64,000 bases of DNA, from assembly GCF_020532645.1 (NCBI RefSeq), contig NZ_JAJAUZ010000034.1, positions 20,892 through 84,891 on the forward strand, written 5' to 3'. Source of the stretch: Streptomyces bambusae (GTDB taxonomy: Bacteria; Actinomycetota; Actinomycetes; Streptomycetales; Streptomycetaceae). Shown piece by piece: positions 43,801 to 51,404 of the stretch (its first letter is position 1; each line of letters starts with the position of its first letter). The translations under genes and the position numbers were made by a program. A model generated the notes under the pieces. That model did not search any database. It was given only the letters and a program-made list of their open reading frames with translations, and had not been told where the DNA came from.

Positions 43801-44146
43801 ACTCGCCGGTCTCGTCCTTGAACCGGACCGGGCCGGCCGCCATTTCGGTGGTGAGCGAACCGTCCTTGTTCACCCACGTCGTCGTCGACTCCGTGCGCTC
43901 CGACAGCGCCTCCACCCGCTTGCCCGACAGCCGGGCCGCCACCGTGGCGGACGGAATGTCGGCGGCCTGGGTGACGGGGGTCTTCTCGACCACCGCGACC
44001 TGCCGGGCCTGTGCCGCCATGGCGGAACTCGCGCCGTCGAGGAGCGCAACGGACAGGACCAGGGCCACACCGCCTGCGACATACCGCAGGCTCCCCCCGG
44101 ACCAAGGCCGTCCGCGCTCCTCGGGCGCAGGTATGTGAATCGTCAT
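37838..44146 (-). CDS. Secreted RHS polymorphic toxin with basic C-terminal tip
   Basis: 2102 aa, GAGGA three bases before the ATG. Signal or membrane segment about residues 20-45. Residues about 310-500 resemble DNRLRE (KYPVTVDPSTS, ARSFITWNTAPV). Fibronectin-like segments follow, then many RHS/YD repeats (YDAAGRVVTL, YDSQGRVTR, YDAVGRLTG). The core ends GVRLYNPATGRFLSVDPVYG and DLDGR at about 1957-1961. The last 141 residues are a distinct tip: a hydrophobic helix (IALTAASFVPGLGAAAWA), then a strongly basic, aromatic and His-rich end (HHNYFNYHINHRK). A membrane-active or nucleic-acid-targeting toxin is possible. The overlapping downstream gene is the likely immunity gene. Confidence 0.85.
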   Translation of the reverse strand: MTIHIPAPEERGRPWSGGSLRYVAGGVALVLSVALLDGASSAMAAQARQVAVVEKTPVTQAADIPSATVAARLSGKRVEALSERTESTTTWVNKDGSLTTEMAAGPVRFKDETGEWRNVDVSLTSAADGSVRSKAHPSGLRLAGRSGAKAASLAAAAKAPATDLVTLGSGENAITLQWRGGLPAPKLDGTRATYENAVPGADVVVEATRTGFEQFVEVKAKPAAAFSYTLPLRTKGLKVTEQKDGSVLFTDKKSKKSAVMPAPVMWDATVDKVSGEHTNRAKVAMKVVKAKGGVDLVLTPDAKFLADPATKYPVTVDPSTSTLGNLFDTYVQQGETVDWSNDTELDLGNPGTKNADGTWRTARSFITWNTAPVADALISSATLSLWNFHAGNTDCTAQPWEVWTANNASTASRWTNQPAMVTKMATSTETKGNSACTADGWINANVTNLVQHWSNNKWAYSGMGLRATDELDVKEWKRVNSANAASNPPKLTVTYNYRPRTGTKQEAGAPFFSYGGAYVVNSTTPTLRDTFVDVNGDKVQGAFQIFDNATNAQVGEVLRSAFVPSGQPAPVTVPAGVLTNGKTYRFRTSPYDGTHYNLGWSAEKTFTVDTSAPSAPSAITSTDYPSNAWVKGAGQAGTFTVTPPASDHNWLEWSLDGVTWTKVVTGGAAGAKAISVTPPKDGTHTLQVRAVDKADNKSEAIDHTFHAGPGGFVQPGEGERTARRLTLAAEADGGKYDQVSFSWRRSEADPWAVIPAGQVTSGGTPLTAWPVAMTGGKNAPLVWNATDTVDPDGTVQIKADFTGAGGSGATQPLSVIVDRNATGAATDEVGPGSVNLLTGDYTLSATDASAFGLSVSRTASSRTPDSGAKQEGQAAVFGKEWVSGVSAELTESDYSHVRRISDTAVDVVDSDGEAVHFTANSAKTAWIPEAGSEDMALTGSVSTSFTLTDTEGTVTEFTKPDAAAETWQASSTVLDGVPNSGTTVVSETVTVDGKKLARPKRVLAPTSAVSAATCTATPSTKGCRALELVYATATTATAPDFGDFAGQVKEIRLWSTEPGAAAATSKAIATYRYDSTGRLRQHWNPNLAQSTRVEYAYDAAGRVVTLQPQSELPWTFTYGTAGNAATAGPGMLLKASRDGLKQGTADVTEGTAVTSVVYDVPLTGAKAPYAMGANDVKGWGQTDAPTDATAVFPADAVPASHSGDALGATDYARAEVHYLGVSAREVNSALPGGHITTTEYDRAGHKVRELSAANRAVALGTTAADRAVQADLGIAALAPAEQAGLLSTSSVYDEGGTRQLEEFGPLRRIELTADLKSGSTVLVPAGTSVLARGWTVNEYDAGRPTDGTAKVKDQVTRSTTGAQVREHPTVLGEARATKTVYDWAMGGAVQSIQDPDGLALTTVTEYDSQGRVTRQIPPGATATGATARVTAYWSATGTGTCQGRPEWADLLCSVTPGGTITGGGTNPAQLVSSSTEYDWWGNPAKVTETANGTTRTTTTTYDAAGRVSKLAITGGTGQAVPETTTEYDAVTGRETRSVSPTGGTLTRQFDKLGRQISYTDADGGTTTTEYDLLNRQVKVSDSVPSTVTYTYDHSLEPRGLATKATDSVAGSFQATYDADGSVATEKLPGGYTLTSTEDTTGAPVRRSYRRDGDGTLVFEDTVSESVHGQVTGHVGWSEQHYGYDAVGRLTGVEDIAATVCTTRGYGFDSRTNRTSLTTATGTPGADCPTTGGTTATSAYDSADRLVDAGYVYDAFGRTTALPGSSLGYYANDLVHQQTAGGERRTWQLDAAHRLRSWKTESGGGSTWTQTGSKVNHFDGDGDNPRWITEDTATGTVTRNVESASGDLGAVTGKTGDTVLQLTTIHGDVALQLPLDVSKPPVALDADEYGKPRAGQAVARYGWLGAKQRSGETLTGLTLMGVRLYNPATGRFLSVDPVYGGNSNAYEYVNADPVNQYDLDGRWSLRGLAKSTWGWAKRNKWEIALTAASFVPGLGAAAWAYRAYRVVRTVRLAHKINFVNGSHRATRATTWLAGRMWVGRGAARSVAKNGARMRSKGKYAYRSWAKKGKHGYSSNLTWGSKGHHNYFNYHINHRKPRRWAPWW

Positions 44147-44152
44147 GATTCC

Positions 44153-44197
44153 TCGGTCTCGTGCGTTCGTTTCAGGCCACTTGTGTGGCGAGACCGA
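44153..44197. repeat. 9-bp inverted repeat in the RHS leader
   Basis: TCGGTCTCG (44153-44161) and CGAGACCGA (44189-44197), 27 bp apart, lie just before the RHS start, including its ribosome-binding region. They could form a long leader hairpin or a split operator. The rest of the gap to 44349 shows a doubled CCCGACTCC-like element near 44300-44330 and no gene. Confidence 0.5.
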
Positions 44198-44349
44198 ACG
44201 TAACGAGGAAGGAAAGCACCACACTTACGCAAAGCGGAACCAAAGCGGACCGGAGCGTTCCACTCCTTGGACGTGATCTGCGTCACATCCGAACGGAGTG
44301 TCCCGACTCCGGTCCCGACTCCAATCCGCGCCGCGGTCCCTGCCGGACC

Positions 44350-44715
44350 TCAGGAGGCCGGGTCGCCGGCGTTGGCCGTGACGGGTTCGGCGGCGCGGAC
44401 CTTCACCGCTGCCGGGGTCCGGCCGCGGCCGGCCAGCCGGCAGCCGAGGCAGTCCGCGTGTCCGCCCCGCGCGGAGTGGTCGCGGGTCCAGAACCCCCAG
44501 GCGGCGGCGGGCCGCGGCCCGGGCGTCTTGCCCCAGCCGGCGAGGTGCAGCACCCACGTGAGGACGGCGGCCCCCAGGAGCACCGCTCCGCCCAGCCACA
44601 GTCCTGGTGTCCAGCCGCACACCCCCACCCCGGCGAGCGCCGACCCGACCGCGGTGACGGCGGTTCCGGACCAGCCTGCGACGGTGTGGCCTTCGTCGTA
44701 CTGATGTCCACTCAT
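44350..44715 (-). CDS. Small membrane protein, HGxxPAAW-like
   Basis: 121 aa with two adjacent hydrophobic helices (about residues 18-38 and 43-65), then WGKTPGPRPAAAWGFWTRD and a C-terminal DCLGCRLAGRG motif. The overall pattern recalls the actinobacterial HGxxPAAW membrane proteins, of unknown function; the CLGC pair could bind metal. GGGAGGGG six bases before the ATG is a strong start signal. It follows the winged-helix regulator gene on the same strand, 117 bp away. Confidence 0.7.
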   Translation of the reverse strand: MSGHQYDEGHTVAGWSGTAVTAVGSALAGVGVCGWTPGLWLGGAVLLGAAVLTWVLHLAGWGKTPGPRPAAAWGFWTRDHSARGGHADCLGCRLAGRGRTPAAVKVRAAEPVTANAGDPAS

Positions 44716-44832
44716 GACTGAACCCCTCCCGAGACGTACCGGTCGGAGCGAGTCTGCCAACGGGACGAGAGGAAGGGCAACGGGCCTGCAGGGCACCGCA
44801 GTTCGGCGCTGCGGCCGTGCGAACGCAGCGCC

Positions 44833-45177
44833 CTACGCGTCCGGCGACGGACCGGCGAGGTAGGCGAGCAGTCCGGCGATCTCCCGGCCTGCTTCCGCGG
44901 GGTGGCGGAAGCGCGCACCGGGGGCGATCTCGTAGCGGTTGCGGCGGCCGTCGCGGATCCGGGTGAGGTAGCCGTCCTCCTGGAGGTCGGTGACGATCGC
45001 CTGCACCGTGCGTTCGGTGAGGCCGCAGACCGCCGCGATGTCGCGCAGGCGGATACCGGGGTCACGGGCGATCGTGACCAGGACCCTGGCGTGGTTGGTC
45101 AGGAAGGTCCAGCCGGTCCGCTGGGGCCGGGTGCTCGCGCTCTCCACACGGCCATTGTTCAGCCCGCACTCCCGCAT
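44833..45177 (-). CDS. Winged-helix DNA-binding regulator (MarR/ArsR-like)
   Basis: 114 aa from the ATG at 45177, or 104 from the GTG at 45147; neither has a good ribosome-binding site. TFLTNHARVLVTIARDPGIRLRDIAAVCGLTERTVQAIVTDL is a helix-turn-helix, followed by a wing YLTRIRDGRRNRYEI. It recalls the small actinobacterial proteins found beside SigB-type sigma genes. Divergent from the sigma gene across 145 bp, where it may act. Confidence 0.8.
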   Translation of the reverse strand: MRECGLNNGRVESASTRPQRTGWTFLTNHARVLVTIARDPGIRLRDIAAVCGLTERTVQAIVTDLQEDGYLTRIRDGRRNRYEIAPGARFRHPAEAGREIAGLLAYLAGPSPDA

Positions 45178-45322
45178 GACAAATCCGGAAACATTTTTCC
45201 TGTATCGCTTGACGGGTGTCAGACCTCCGGGCACGGTGGGGGAGACATGCGGAACCCCCCTTCCGCATCCACGACCTTTCGCGCAACGCGCCGCAAGCAC
45301 CCGTGCCCAAGGAGCGAAGACG

Positions 45323-46252
45323 ATGGCTTTCACGGCCCCGACCGAGACGAACCACCAGGCCGGGACGGACGACCGGTCCGCACGCCCCGCCGCGGCCCGC
45401 GCCGCCGGTGTGCCCGCACTGGAGGGCCTGCCGGAGGTGGACTGCCCCCGGGAACTCGCCCCCGAGGACGCCCGGCAGCTGACGGCCCTCTTCTTCGAAC
45501 GGCTGCGCAGCCTGGAAGAGGGCACCGCCGAGTACCGGTACGTACGCCACACCCTGATCGAGATGAACATCTCCCTCGTGAACTTCGCGTCCCGCCGCTT
45601 CCGGGACCGTCCGGGCGGTCCGGAGAACGAGGACATCGTCCAGGTCGGCACGATCGGCCTGATCAAGGCCATCGACCGGTACGACCCGGACCGCAACACC
45701 CGGTTCACCACCCTCGCCATTCCGTACATCACCGGCGAGATCAAGCGCCACTTCCGGGACACCGGCTGGGCCGTCCACGTACCCCGGCGCCTCCAGGAGC
45801 TGCGGGTGGAACTGGCCAAGGCGACAGAGGAGTTGACTTCGGAACTGGGCTGCGAGCCGAGCCCGGCCGAGCTGGCCGCGCACCTGGGCCTCGCCGAGGA
45901 CGAGGTCCGCGACGCCCTGGTGGCGGCCAACGGCTACTCGACCCAGTCCCTCGACAGCCCCGGCGGCCCGGCCGGGAGTGCGGGACCGGCAGCCTCGGAC
46001 ACCGCCCACAGCCTCGCCGAGACCCTGGGCGACATCGACCCGGCACTGGAGACCGTGGAGGACTGCCAGACGCTCGCACCGGTGCTGGCCGGCCTGGACA
46101 AGCGCACGACCGAGATCCTGCGCCTGCGCTTCGGCCACGACATGACCCAGGCGCAGATCGGCGCGGAGATCGGCCTCTCCCAGATGCACGTGTCCCGCCT
46201 GCTCTCCCGCACGCTGGCCGACCTGCGCTCCCACCTGCTGCACGAAGACTGA
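45323..46252 (+). CDS. Alternative sigma factor, SigB/SigF/SigG family
   Basis: 309 aa. Regions 2, 3 and 4 are present: NEDIVQVGTIGLIKAIDRYDPDRNTRFTTLAIPYITGEIKRHFRD (region 2), VPRRLQELRVEL with ELGCEPSPAELAAHLG (region 3), and region 4 TQAQIGAEIGLSQMHVSRLLSRTL. This is the stress/sporulation SigB family; no anti-sigma (RsbW-type) gene is adjacent. AAGGAG at 45309-45314 sets the start. The N-terminal 40 residues are variable. Confidence 0.9.
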   Translation: MAFTAPTETNHQAGTDDRSARPAAARAAGVPALEGLPEVDCPRELAPEDARQLTALFFERLRSLEEGTAEYRYVRHTLIEMNISLVNFASRRFRDRPGGPENEDIVQVGTIGLIKAIDRYDPDRNTRFTTLAIPYITGEIKRHFRDTGWAVHVPRRLQELRVELAKATEELTSELGCEPSPAELAAHLGLAEDEVRDALVAANGYSTQSLDSPGGPAGSAGPAASDTAHSLAETLGDIDPALETVEDCQTLAPVLAGLDKRTTEILRLRFGHDMTQAQIGAEIGLSQMHVSRLLSRTLADLRSHLLHED

Positions 46253-46268
46253 CACCAGCCCCCGCCCC

Positions 46269-46309
46269 GCCGGGCCCGGGCCGCGCACCTCGCGCGGCCC
46301 GGGCCCGGC
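46269..46309 (+). terminator. Terminator after the sigma-factor gene
   Basis: Perfect 18-bp stem (46269-46286 with 46292-46309) with 5-nt loop. Confidence 0.8.
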
Positions 46310-46616
46310 GGCCGTATGAGGGGGCACCTGCAGGAACGCCTCGACCAGACCGAGCGGAGGGACATATTCCGCCGAACTCGCGGGAGCGGGCGGGTGAACG
46401 CGGGCGGGCCGGGACGGGCCGGAGCGAACAAAAAGAGCCAGCCCAACCCCTTTTCAGCGCCATGTGATGTGTGCAATGTTACAGCGCACAAGGTTTGCCG
46501 TGCCCACAACAACGCCGGTGTGCGCCGCTTCCGGCGCCCCTTGTGATGCGTGATCCACCCCTCACACCCGCCGTGTTCCCAGCACGGCCCACAGGCCAAC
46601 TCGGAGGCCCATCCCC
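46310..46616 (+). other. Collagenase upstream region, no gene seen
   Basis: About 307 bp holding an AT-richer stretch around 46428-46500, TGTGC...GCACA inverted arms at 46470-46474 and 46486-46490, and GGAGG at 46603-46608 before the collagenase ATG. No convincing reading frame. Confidence 0.4.
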
Positions 46617-49511
46617 ATGCGCAGTTCCCCCACGCCCAAAGGCCGCATGCGGCCGCTCATAGCCGCCCTGGCATGCTGTCTGGGCGCCGGCCTGCTGGCC
46701 CCCGCGGGCCAGGCGTTCGCGCGCGACGGCCAGGAGGCGGCCCCCGCCGCCCCGGCCGCGTTCCGCAAGGCCGGCGCCGCTCCCCAGCCCTCGGCGGACA
46801 TGGCCGCCGACGCCGCACTCGAGGCCGAACACACCAAGCCCAATCCGGACTTGGCGCAGCGAGCCCCGCTCCGCTCCGCCACCAAGGACCTGGCGCGGAT
46901 CGACGCCGGCAAGTCGAAGAAGGGCCCCGCCGCCTTCGACGCGGCCGCCTGCAACGTCTCCGACTTCACCTCCAAGACCGGCAGCGCCCTGGTCCAGCAG
47001 ATCAAGTCGTCCGAACTGGGCTGCGTCAACACGCTGTTCCAGCTCAAGGGCGCCGACGCGCGGGCCGCCTTCCGCGAGGCGCAGATGGTGACGGTCGCCG
47101 ACGCACTGCGCTCGAACTCCGCCAACTACCCCGGCGACAACACCACTTCGACCGGCCAGCTGGTGCTGTTCCTGCGCGCCGGCTACTTCGTGCAGTGGTA
47201 CAACAAGCCCGACGTGGGCGAGTACGGCACGGCGCTGACGAACTCGATCCGCGGCGCCCTGGACACCTTCTTCGCCGCGCCGCGCTCGCGCGACGTCACC
47301 GAGGCCAACGGTGCGACCCTGGCCGAGTCGGTGACCCTGATCGACAGCGCGCAGGAGAACGCCCGCTACCTGGACGTCGTCAAGCGCATGCTGACCGGCT
47401 ACAACGCGTCGTACGACGCCTCGTGGTCGATGGTCGCGGCCGTCAACAACGCGTACACCGTCCTGTTCCGCGGCCACCAGACCCCGGCCTTCCTGCCGGC
47501 CGTGCAGGCCGACCCGAGCGTGCTCACCGTCCTGCGCGACTTCGCCGTCGCGCACAAGGACCTGCTCGGCACCTCGAAGTCGTACCTGACCGCCAACGCC
47601 GGCCGTGAGCTGGGCCGCTTCCTCCAGCACTCGGCGCTCCTCCCGACGGTCCGCCCGCTGGTCAAGCAGCTCCTCGACGGCGGTTCGATCACCGGCCCCA
47701 GCGGCATGCTGTGGGTGCCGCTGGCCGAGATGACCACCGAGTACGACGCGGCCAACTGCGCGTACTACAACACCTGCAACCTTCCCCAGCGGGTGAAGGA
47801 CGCGGTGCTGACCGTCAAGCACACCTGCAGCCCGTCGCTGCGGATCGTCGCCCAGCAGCTGGCCGCCGCCGACCTGGCCGCCACCTGCACCAGCGTCGCC
47901 AACCAGGACGCCTACTTCCACGGCGTGATGAAGGACAGCGGCCCGGTCGCCAACGACAACAACACCATGCTGGAAATGGTGGTGTTCGACTCCAGCGCCG
48001 ACTACCAGACGTACGCCGGCATCATCTTCGACATCAGCACCGACAACGGCGGCATGTACCTGGAGGGCAACCCGGCAGCCGCCGGCAACCTGCCGCGGTT
48101 CATCGCGTACGAGGCCGAGTGGGTCCGGCCTACCTTCCAGATCTGGAACCTGAACCACGAGTACACGCACTACCTCGACGGCCGCTACAACATGTTCGGC
48201 GACTTCAACGAGAACATGAAGACCCCGACCGTCATGTGGGTCGAGGGCTCCGCCGAGTACGTCTCGTACCACTACCTCAACGTCGTCAACGACCGGGCGA
48301 TCGCCGAGGCGGCCAAGAACACGTACAAGCTCAGCACGCTGTTCGACACCACGTACGACAACTCCGACTCGAACCGGGTGTACCGCTGGGGCTACCTGGC
48401 CGTGCGCTACATGATCCAGTCGCACCCGCAGGACGTCACCACCCTGCTCGGCCACTACCGCACGGGCAACTGGGCGGCTGCGCGCACCCTGCTGACCTCG
48501 ACCATCGGCACCCGGTACGACGCCGACTTCGCCGCCTGGCTCGCCAAGTGCGGCGCCGGTGACTGCGGCGGCGGCACCACCCCGGGCAACAAGGCCCCGG
48601 TCGCCGGCTTCACCTCCGCGGTCAGCGGCCTGACGGTCCGCCTCACCGACACCTCCACCGATGCGGACGGCACCATCGCCTCCCGCGCCTGGGACTTCGG
48701 CGACGGCACCACCTCGACCGCCGCCAACCCGTCGAAGACGTACGCGGCCGCCGGAACCTACACCGTCCGCCTGACCGTCACGGACAACAAGGGCGCCACG
48801 GGCAGCACCAGCAAGCAGATCACCGTGGCGGCTCCCACCAAGCCGGTCGAGTGCACCCACGCCGACGCCCGCGTCCTCGGTGACAACTGCTACCGCTCCA
48901 ACGTCTCGGCCACCACCGGGAACTACGCCTACTTCTACCTCGACGTCCCGGCCGGCACCCCGGCGCTCAACATCACCGTCGCGGGCGGTACGGGCAACGC
49001 CGACCTGTACTACAACCCGAGCAACTGGGCGACCACGAGCGCGTACACCCAGCGTTCGGTGAAGGCCGGCAACTCCGAGTCCCTCACGGTCAAGAACCCG
49101 TCGGGCCGCGTCTTCATCAGCCTGCACGCGGTGGACGGCTTCGCCGGGGTCAAGATCACAACCAAGTTCGGCGCCCTGCTCGCCAAGTGCACGGACCCCA
49201 ACGTCCAGGTCATGGGCCCGAACTGCTACCGCTCCGGGCTCAAGGCGCCCACCGGTGACCACCGTTACTTCTACGTGAACGTGCCGGCCGGCACCACCTC
49301 CCTGAAGATCACCGTCTCGGGCGGCACCGGCAACGCGGACCTCTACTACAACCCCACCAAGTGGGCGTCCAAGACCGCGTACACCAAGCGGTCGGTGAAG
49401 ACCGGCAACTCCGAGACCCTCACCATCAAGAACCCGAAGCCGGGCTACGTCTACCTGAGCCTGTACGCGAAGAAGGGCTTCGGCAAGGTCAAGCTGACCA
49501 CCGAGTTCTGA
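46617..49511 (+). CDS. Secreted collagenase, peptidase family M9, with PKD and PPC domains
   Basis: 964 aa. Signal peptide about residues 1-38. An M9N-type activator region is followed by the catalytic zinc domain: His514-Glu-Tyr-Thr-His518 in NLNHEYTHYLDG, with a downstream VEGSAEYVSYHY segment giving the third ligand Glu. A PKD domain (VAGFTSAVSGLTVRLTDTSTD... WDFGDGTTS, about residues 660-740) and two similar pre-peptidase C-terminal (PPC) domains, each with GGTGNADLYYNP, complete the protein. It should degrade collagen or similar proteins outside the cell. The two PPC copies probably arose by duplication. Confidence 0.92.
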   Translation: MRSSPTPKGRMRPLIAALACCLGAGLLAPAGQAFARDGQEAAPAAPAAFRKAGAAPQPSADMAADAALEAEHTKPNPDLAQRAPLRSATKDLARIDAGKSKKGPAAFDAAACNVSDFTSKTGSALVQQIKSSELGCVNTLFQLKGADARAAFREAQMVTVADALRSNSANYPGDNTTSTGQLVLFLRAGYFVQWYNKPDVGEYGTALTNSIRGALDTFFAAPRSRDVTEANGATLAESVTLIDSAQENARYLDVVKRMLTGYNASYDASWSMVAAVNNAYTVLFRGHQTPAFLPAVQADPSVLTVLRDFAVAHKDLLGTSKSYLTANAGRELGRFLQHSALLPTVRPLVKQLLDGGSITGPSGMLWVPLAEMTTEYDAANCAYYNTCNLPQRVKDAVLTVKHTCSPSLRIVAQQLAAADLAATCTSVANQDAYFHGVMKDSGPVANDNNTMLEMVVFDSSADYQTYAGIIFDISTDNGGMYLEGNPAAAGNLPRFIAYEAEWVRPTFQIWNLNHEYTHYLDGRYNMFGDFNENMKTPTVMWVEGSAEYVSYHYLNVVNDRAIAEAAKNTYKLSTLFDTTYDNSDSNRVYRWGYLAVRYMIQSHPQDVTTLLGHYRTGNWAAARTLLTSTIGTRYDADFAAWLAKCGAGDCGGGTTPGNKAPVAGFTSAVSGLTVRLTDTSTDADGTIASRAWDFGDGTTSTAANPSKTYAAAGTYTVRLTVTDNKGATGSTSKQITVAAPTKPVECTHADARVLGDNCYRSNVSATTGNYAYFYLDVPAGTPALNITVAGGTGNADLYYNPSNWATTSAYTQRSVKAGNSESLTVKNPSGRVFISLHAVDGFAGVKITTKFGALLAKCTDPNVQVMGPNCYRSGLKAPTGDHRYFYVNVPAGTTSLKITVSGGTGNADLYYNPTKWASKTAYTKRSVKTGNSETLTIKNPKPGYVYLSLYAKKGFGKVKLTTEF

Positions 49512-49517
49512 TCCGGC

Positions 49518-49561
49518 GACCGCCGTCGGCCCGCGCTGTGGGGCGCGGACCGGCGGCGGTC
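49518..49561. terminator. Bidirectional terminator between collagenase and membrane-protein genes
   Basis: 19-bp stem with one mismatch and one wobble (49518-49536 with 49543-49561), 6-nt loop, between convergent genes. Confidence 0.7.
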
Positions 49562-49589
49562 CCGGCGGCGTGCGACGGCGGCCCGACGA

Positions 49590-51041
49590 TCACTCGTTCC
49601 GGCCGCCGTCATCCGCTTTGTTGAGGAGTTCGGCGAGGGGCTTCTCGGCCATCGAGCCGCGGACGCGGGCGAGGCCGTAGCGCTCGGCCTTCTCCTGGTT
49701 CGCATTGGGGTGGTCCGGGTCGAAGGCCTTCGCCTTCTCCCCGGGAGGCCCCACGTGCACGTACACGTAGGGATTGGCACCCGAGTACATCCACCACATG
49801 GTCACCCGCTGCCGTCCGCGCGTCGCGTTCAGGATCTCGTTGCTGTTGGACACCTCGCCCTGATAGCGGAAGTAGTCCCCCGGCGGACCTTCGGGATCCA
49901 CCTGCTGCGCAGGGGAGAGACGGTCGCGGTACATCCTGGACAACTCGTAGCCGGGGTCGATCTTCGTCCGGTCCTGCCGGACCATGTACATCTCGGTCTG
50001 GACCGTCACGGTCTCGTAGCAGGACCAGTGCTTGCGGTCGATGGTCACGACCGTGTCCCCGGAGAACTCCTCACCGGGGGTGAGCGCCCGCCCCGGCGGC
50101 GCGATGAACTCGTGCGACACGAGCAGAGTGAACTTCGGCAGCGACTTCGGCTTCGCCTTGCCGGACGCAGTGCACTGGTCGATGTACGGCTGCTTCGCCC
50201 GGTCGGCGTTCCTCGGGACACCCTTGATCCAGTAGATGCTCCCGAGCACGTAGACGGGGACGCCCCCGTCGTTCCGCACCGTGAAGTGCACCGGAACGTA
50301 CAGCCTGGTCCCGTCCTTGCCGAGGCTGGTCGGCTGGAACACGGCGGTGCTCTCCACCAGGGGCGCGGCCACGTGCGGCACGTACACCTGCGTGTACAGC
50401 AGGTTCGTGCCCGCCAGGACCCCGGAGAGCAAGGCTCCCATCGCGACCCGCTTCGGATTGCGCAGCCCCTTCCAGGCCCGCGCCCGGACGAGGACGTGCA
50501 GCGCCCACACCGACCAGACGATCAGCGTGATCCAGACCCACAGGTACGGCGTGTACGTGCGGCCCGCGATCTGCACGAACAGCAGCACGACGTTGACGAC
50601 CAGCGAGATCGCGGCTGTGATCAGGAGGATGCCTCCCGAGAACCGCGACTGTCGCCTGGTCCAGTAGTCGGCTGCGGCGAAGACGCCGATGAACTCCACG
50701 ATGCCGGCGGCGATGAAGGTCGCCCCGGCGAGGCGCCCGGCGTAGCTGAGGGCTCCGGTGGCATCCGCCATGCCGACTTTGACGAGCAGGACGGCGGTCG
50801 CGAGGAGGCCGGCAGCCATGAGGACACCGGCGATCCGCCGGGGCCATGGCCGATCCGGCCAGACGGTGCTGTCTCCGCCACACCACTGCACATCGGTTTC
50901 GAAGGCAAGACCGTGGTGCCGGAGCAGTCTCTGCAGCTCGGCGGCGGACCGTACCGCGCCCAGGGTCTTTCCCCCGGCGGAGACCTTTCGCAAACCGAGT
51001 TCGTCCGGCGCCCCCACGGCGACCGCGGGGTGGTTCTCCAT
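49590..51041 (-). CDS. Membrane protein of unknown function
   Basis: 483 aa. A cytoplasmic N-terminal segment of about 65 residues is followed by about five hydrophobic helices (IAGVLMAAGLLATAVLLV, AGATFIAAGIVEFIGVF, GGILLITAAISLVVNVVLLFV, WVWITLIVWSVWALHVLV, MGALLSGVLAGTNLLY), then a soluble domain of about 250 residues with beta-like stretches (YVPVHFTVRNDGGVPVYVLG) probably outside the membrane. No family recognised and no catalytic motif seen. GGAGG is only one base before the ATG at 51041; an ATG-like alternative lies at 51095. Confidence 0.65.
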   Translation of the reverse strand: MENHPAVAVGAPDELGLRKVSAGGKTLGAVRSAAELQRLLRHHGLAFETDVQWCGGDSTVWPDRPWPRRIAGVLMAAGLLATAVLLVKVGMADATGALSYAGRLAGATFIAAGIVEFIGVFAAADYWTRRQSRFSGGILLITAAISLVVNVVLLFVQIAGRTYTPYLWVWITLIVWSVWALHVLVRARAWKGLRNPKRVAMGALLSGVLAGTNLLYTQVYVPHVAAPLVESTAVFQPTSLGKDGTRLYVPVHFTVRNDGGVPVYVLGSIYWIKGVPRNADRAKQPYIDQCTASGKAKPKSLPKFTLLVSHEFIAPPGRALTPGEEFSGDTVVTIDRKHWSCYETVTVQTEMYMVRQDRTKIDPGYELSRMYRDRLSPAQQVDPEGPPGDYFRYQGEVSNSNEILNATRGRQRVTMWWMYSGANPYVYVHVGPPGEKAKAFDPDHPNANQEKAERYGLARVRGSMAEKPLAELLNKADDGGRNE

Positions 51042-51155
51042 GCCTCCAGTGTGCTGCCGGGCACCGCGGCGCGCCCCCTGGAGTGGCGGAACCACAGTCG
51101 CCGCGCGGTAATCGGAAGGGGAGCTTTCACAGGACCGAAACTCCAGGAGTCCCGT

Positions 51156-51383
51156 ATGCGCACCCGACTTCCGGGCACGGCCGCGGCCCTCATCGCGGCC
51201 GTCCTGGCCTTCTCCGCCCCTGCGGCCCAGGCAGCACAGTCGGCGAAGCCGCCGCCGAGCCCGAGCGCCACCACGACCACCGCCAAGGACTGCGTTTCCA
51301 AAGGCGGCACCGTCGAATACGACTCGGACAAAGGCCAGTGGACCTGCTTCGGCGGCGATCTCGACGAGCTGCCGATCAAGTGA
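51156..51383 (+). CDS. Small secreted protein
   Basis: 75 aa. Clear signal peptide (MRTRLPGTAAALIAAVLAF, cleavage near AQA-AQ), then a Pro/Ser/Thr linker and a short domain with two cysteines (KDCVSKGG, QWTCFGG) that likely pair. AGGAG six bases upstream. Family unknown. Divergent from the membrane-protein gene and convergent with the carboxypeptidase gene. Confidence 0.7.
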   Translation: MRTRLPGTAAALIAAVLAFSAPAAQAAQSAKPPPSPSATTTTAKDCVSKGGTVEYDSDKGQWTCFGGDLDELPIK

Positions 51384-51404
51384 CCGGTGACCGGTTGAAC
51401 CGCC

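Noticed and set aside
37871..44203. Open frame of 2110 codons antisense to the second RHS gene
   Set aside because: Same reason: repetitive shadow of the coding strand.
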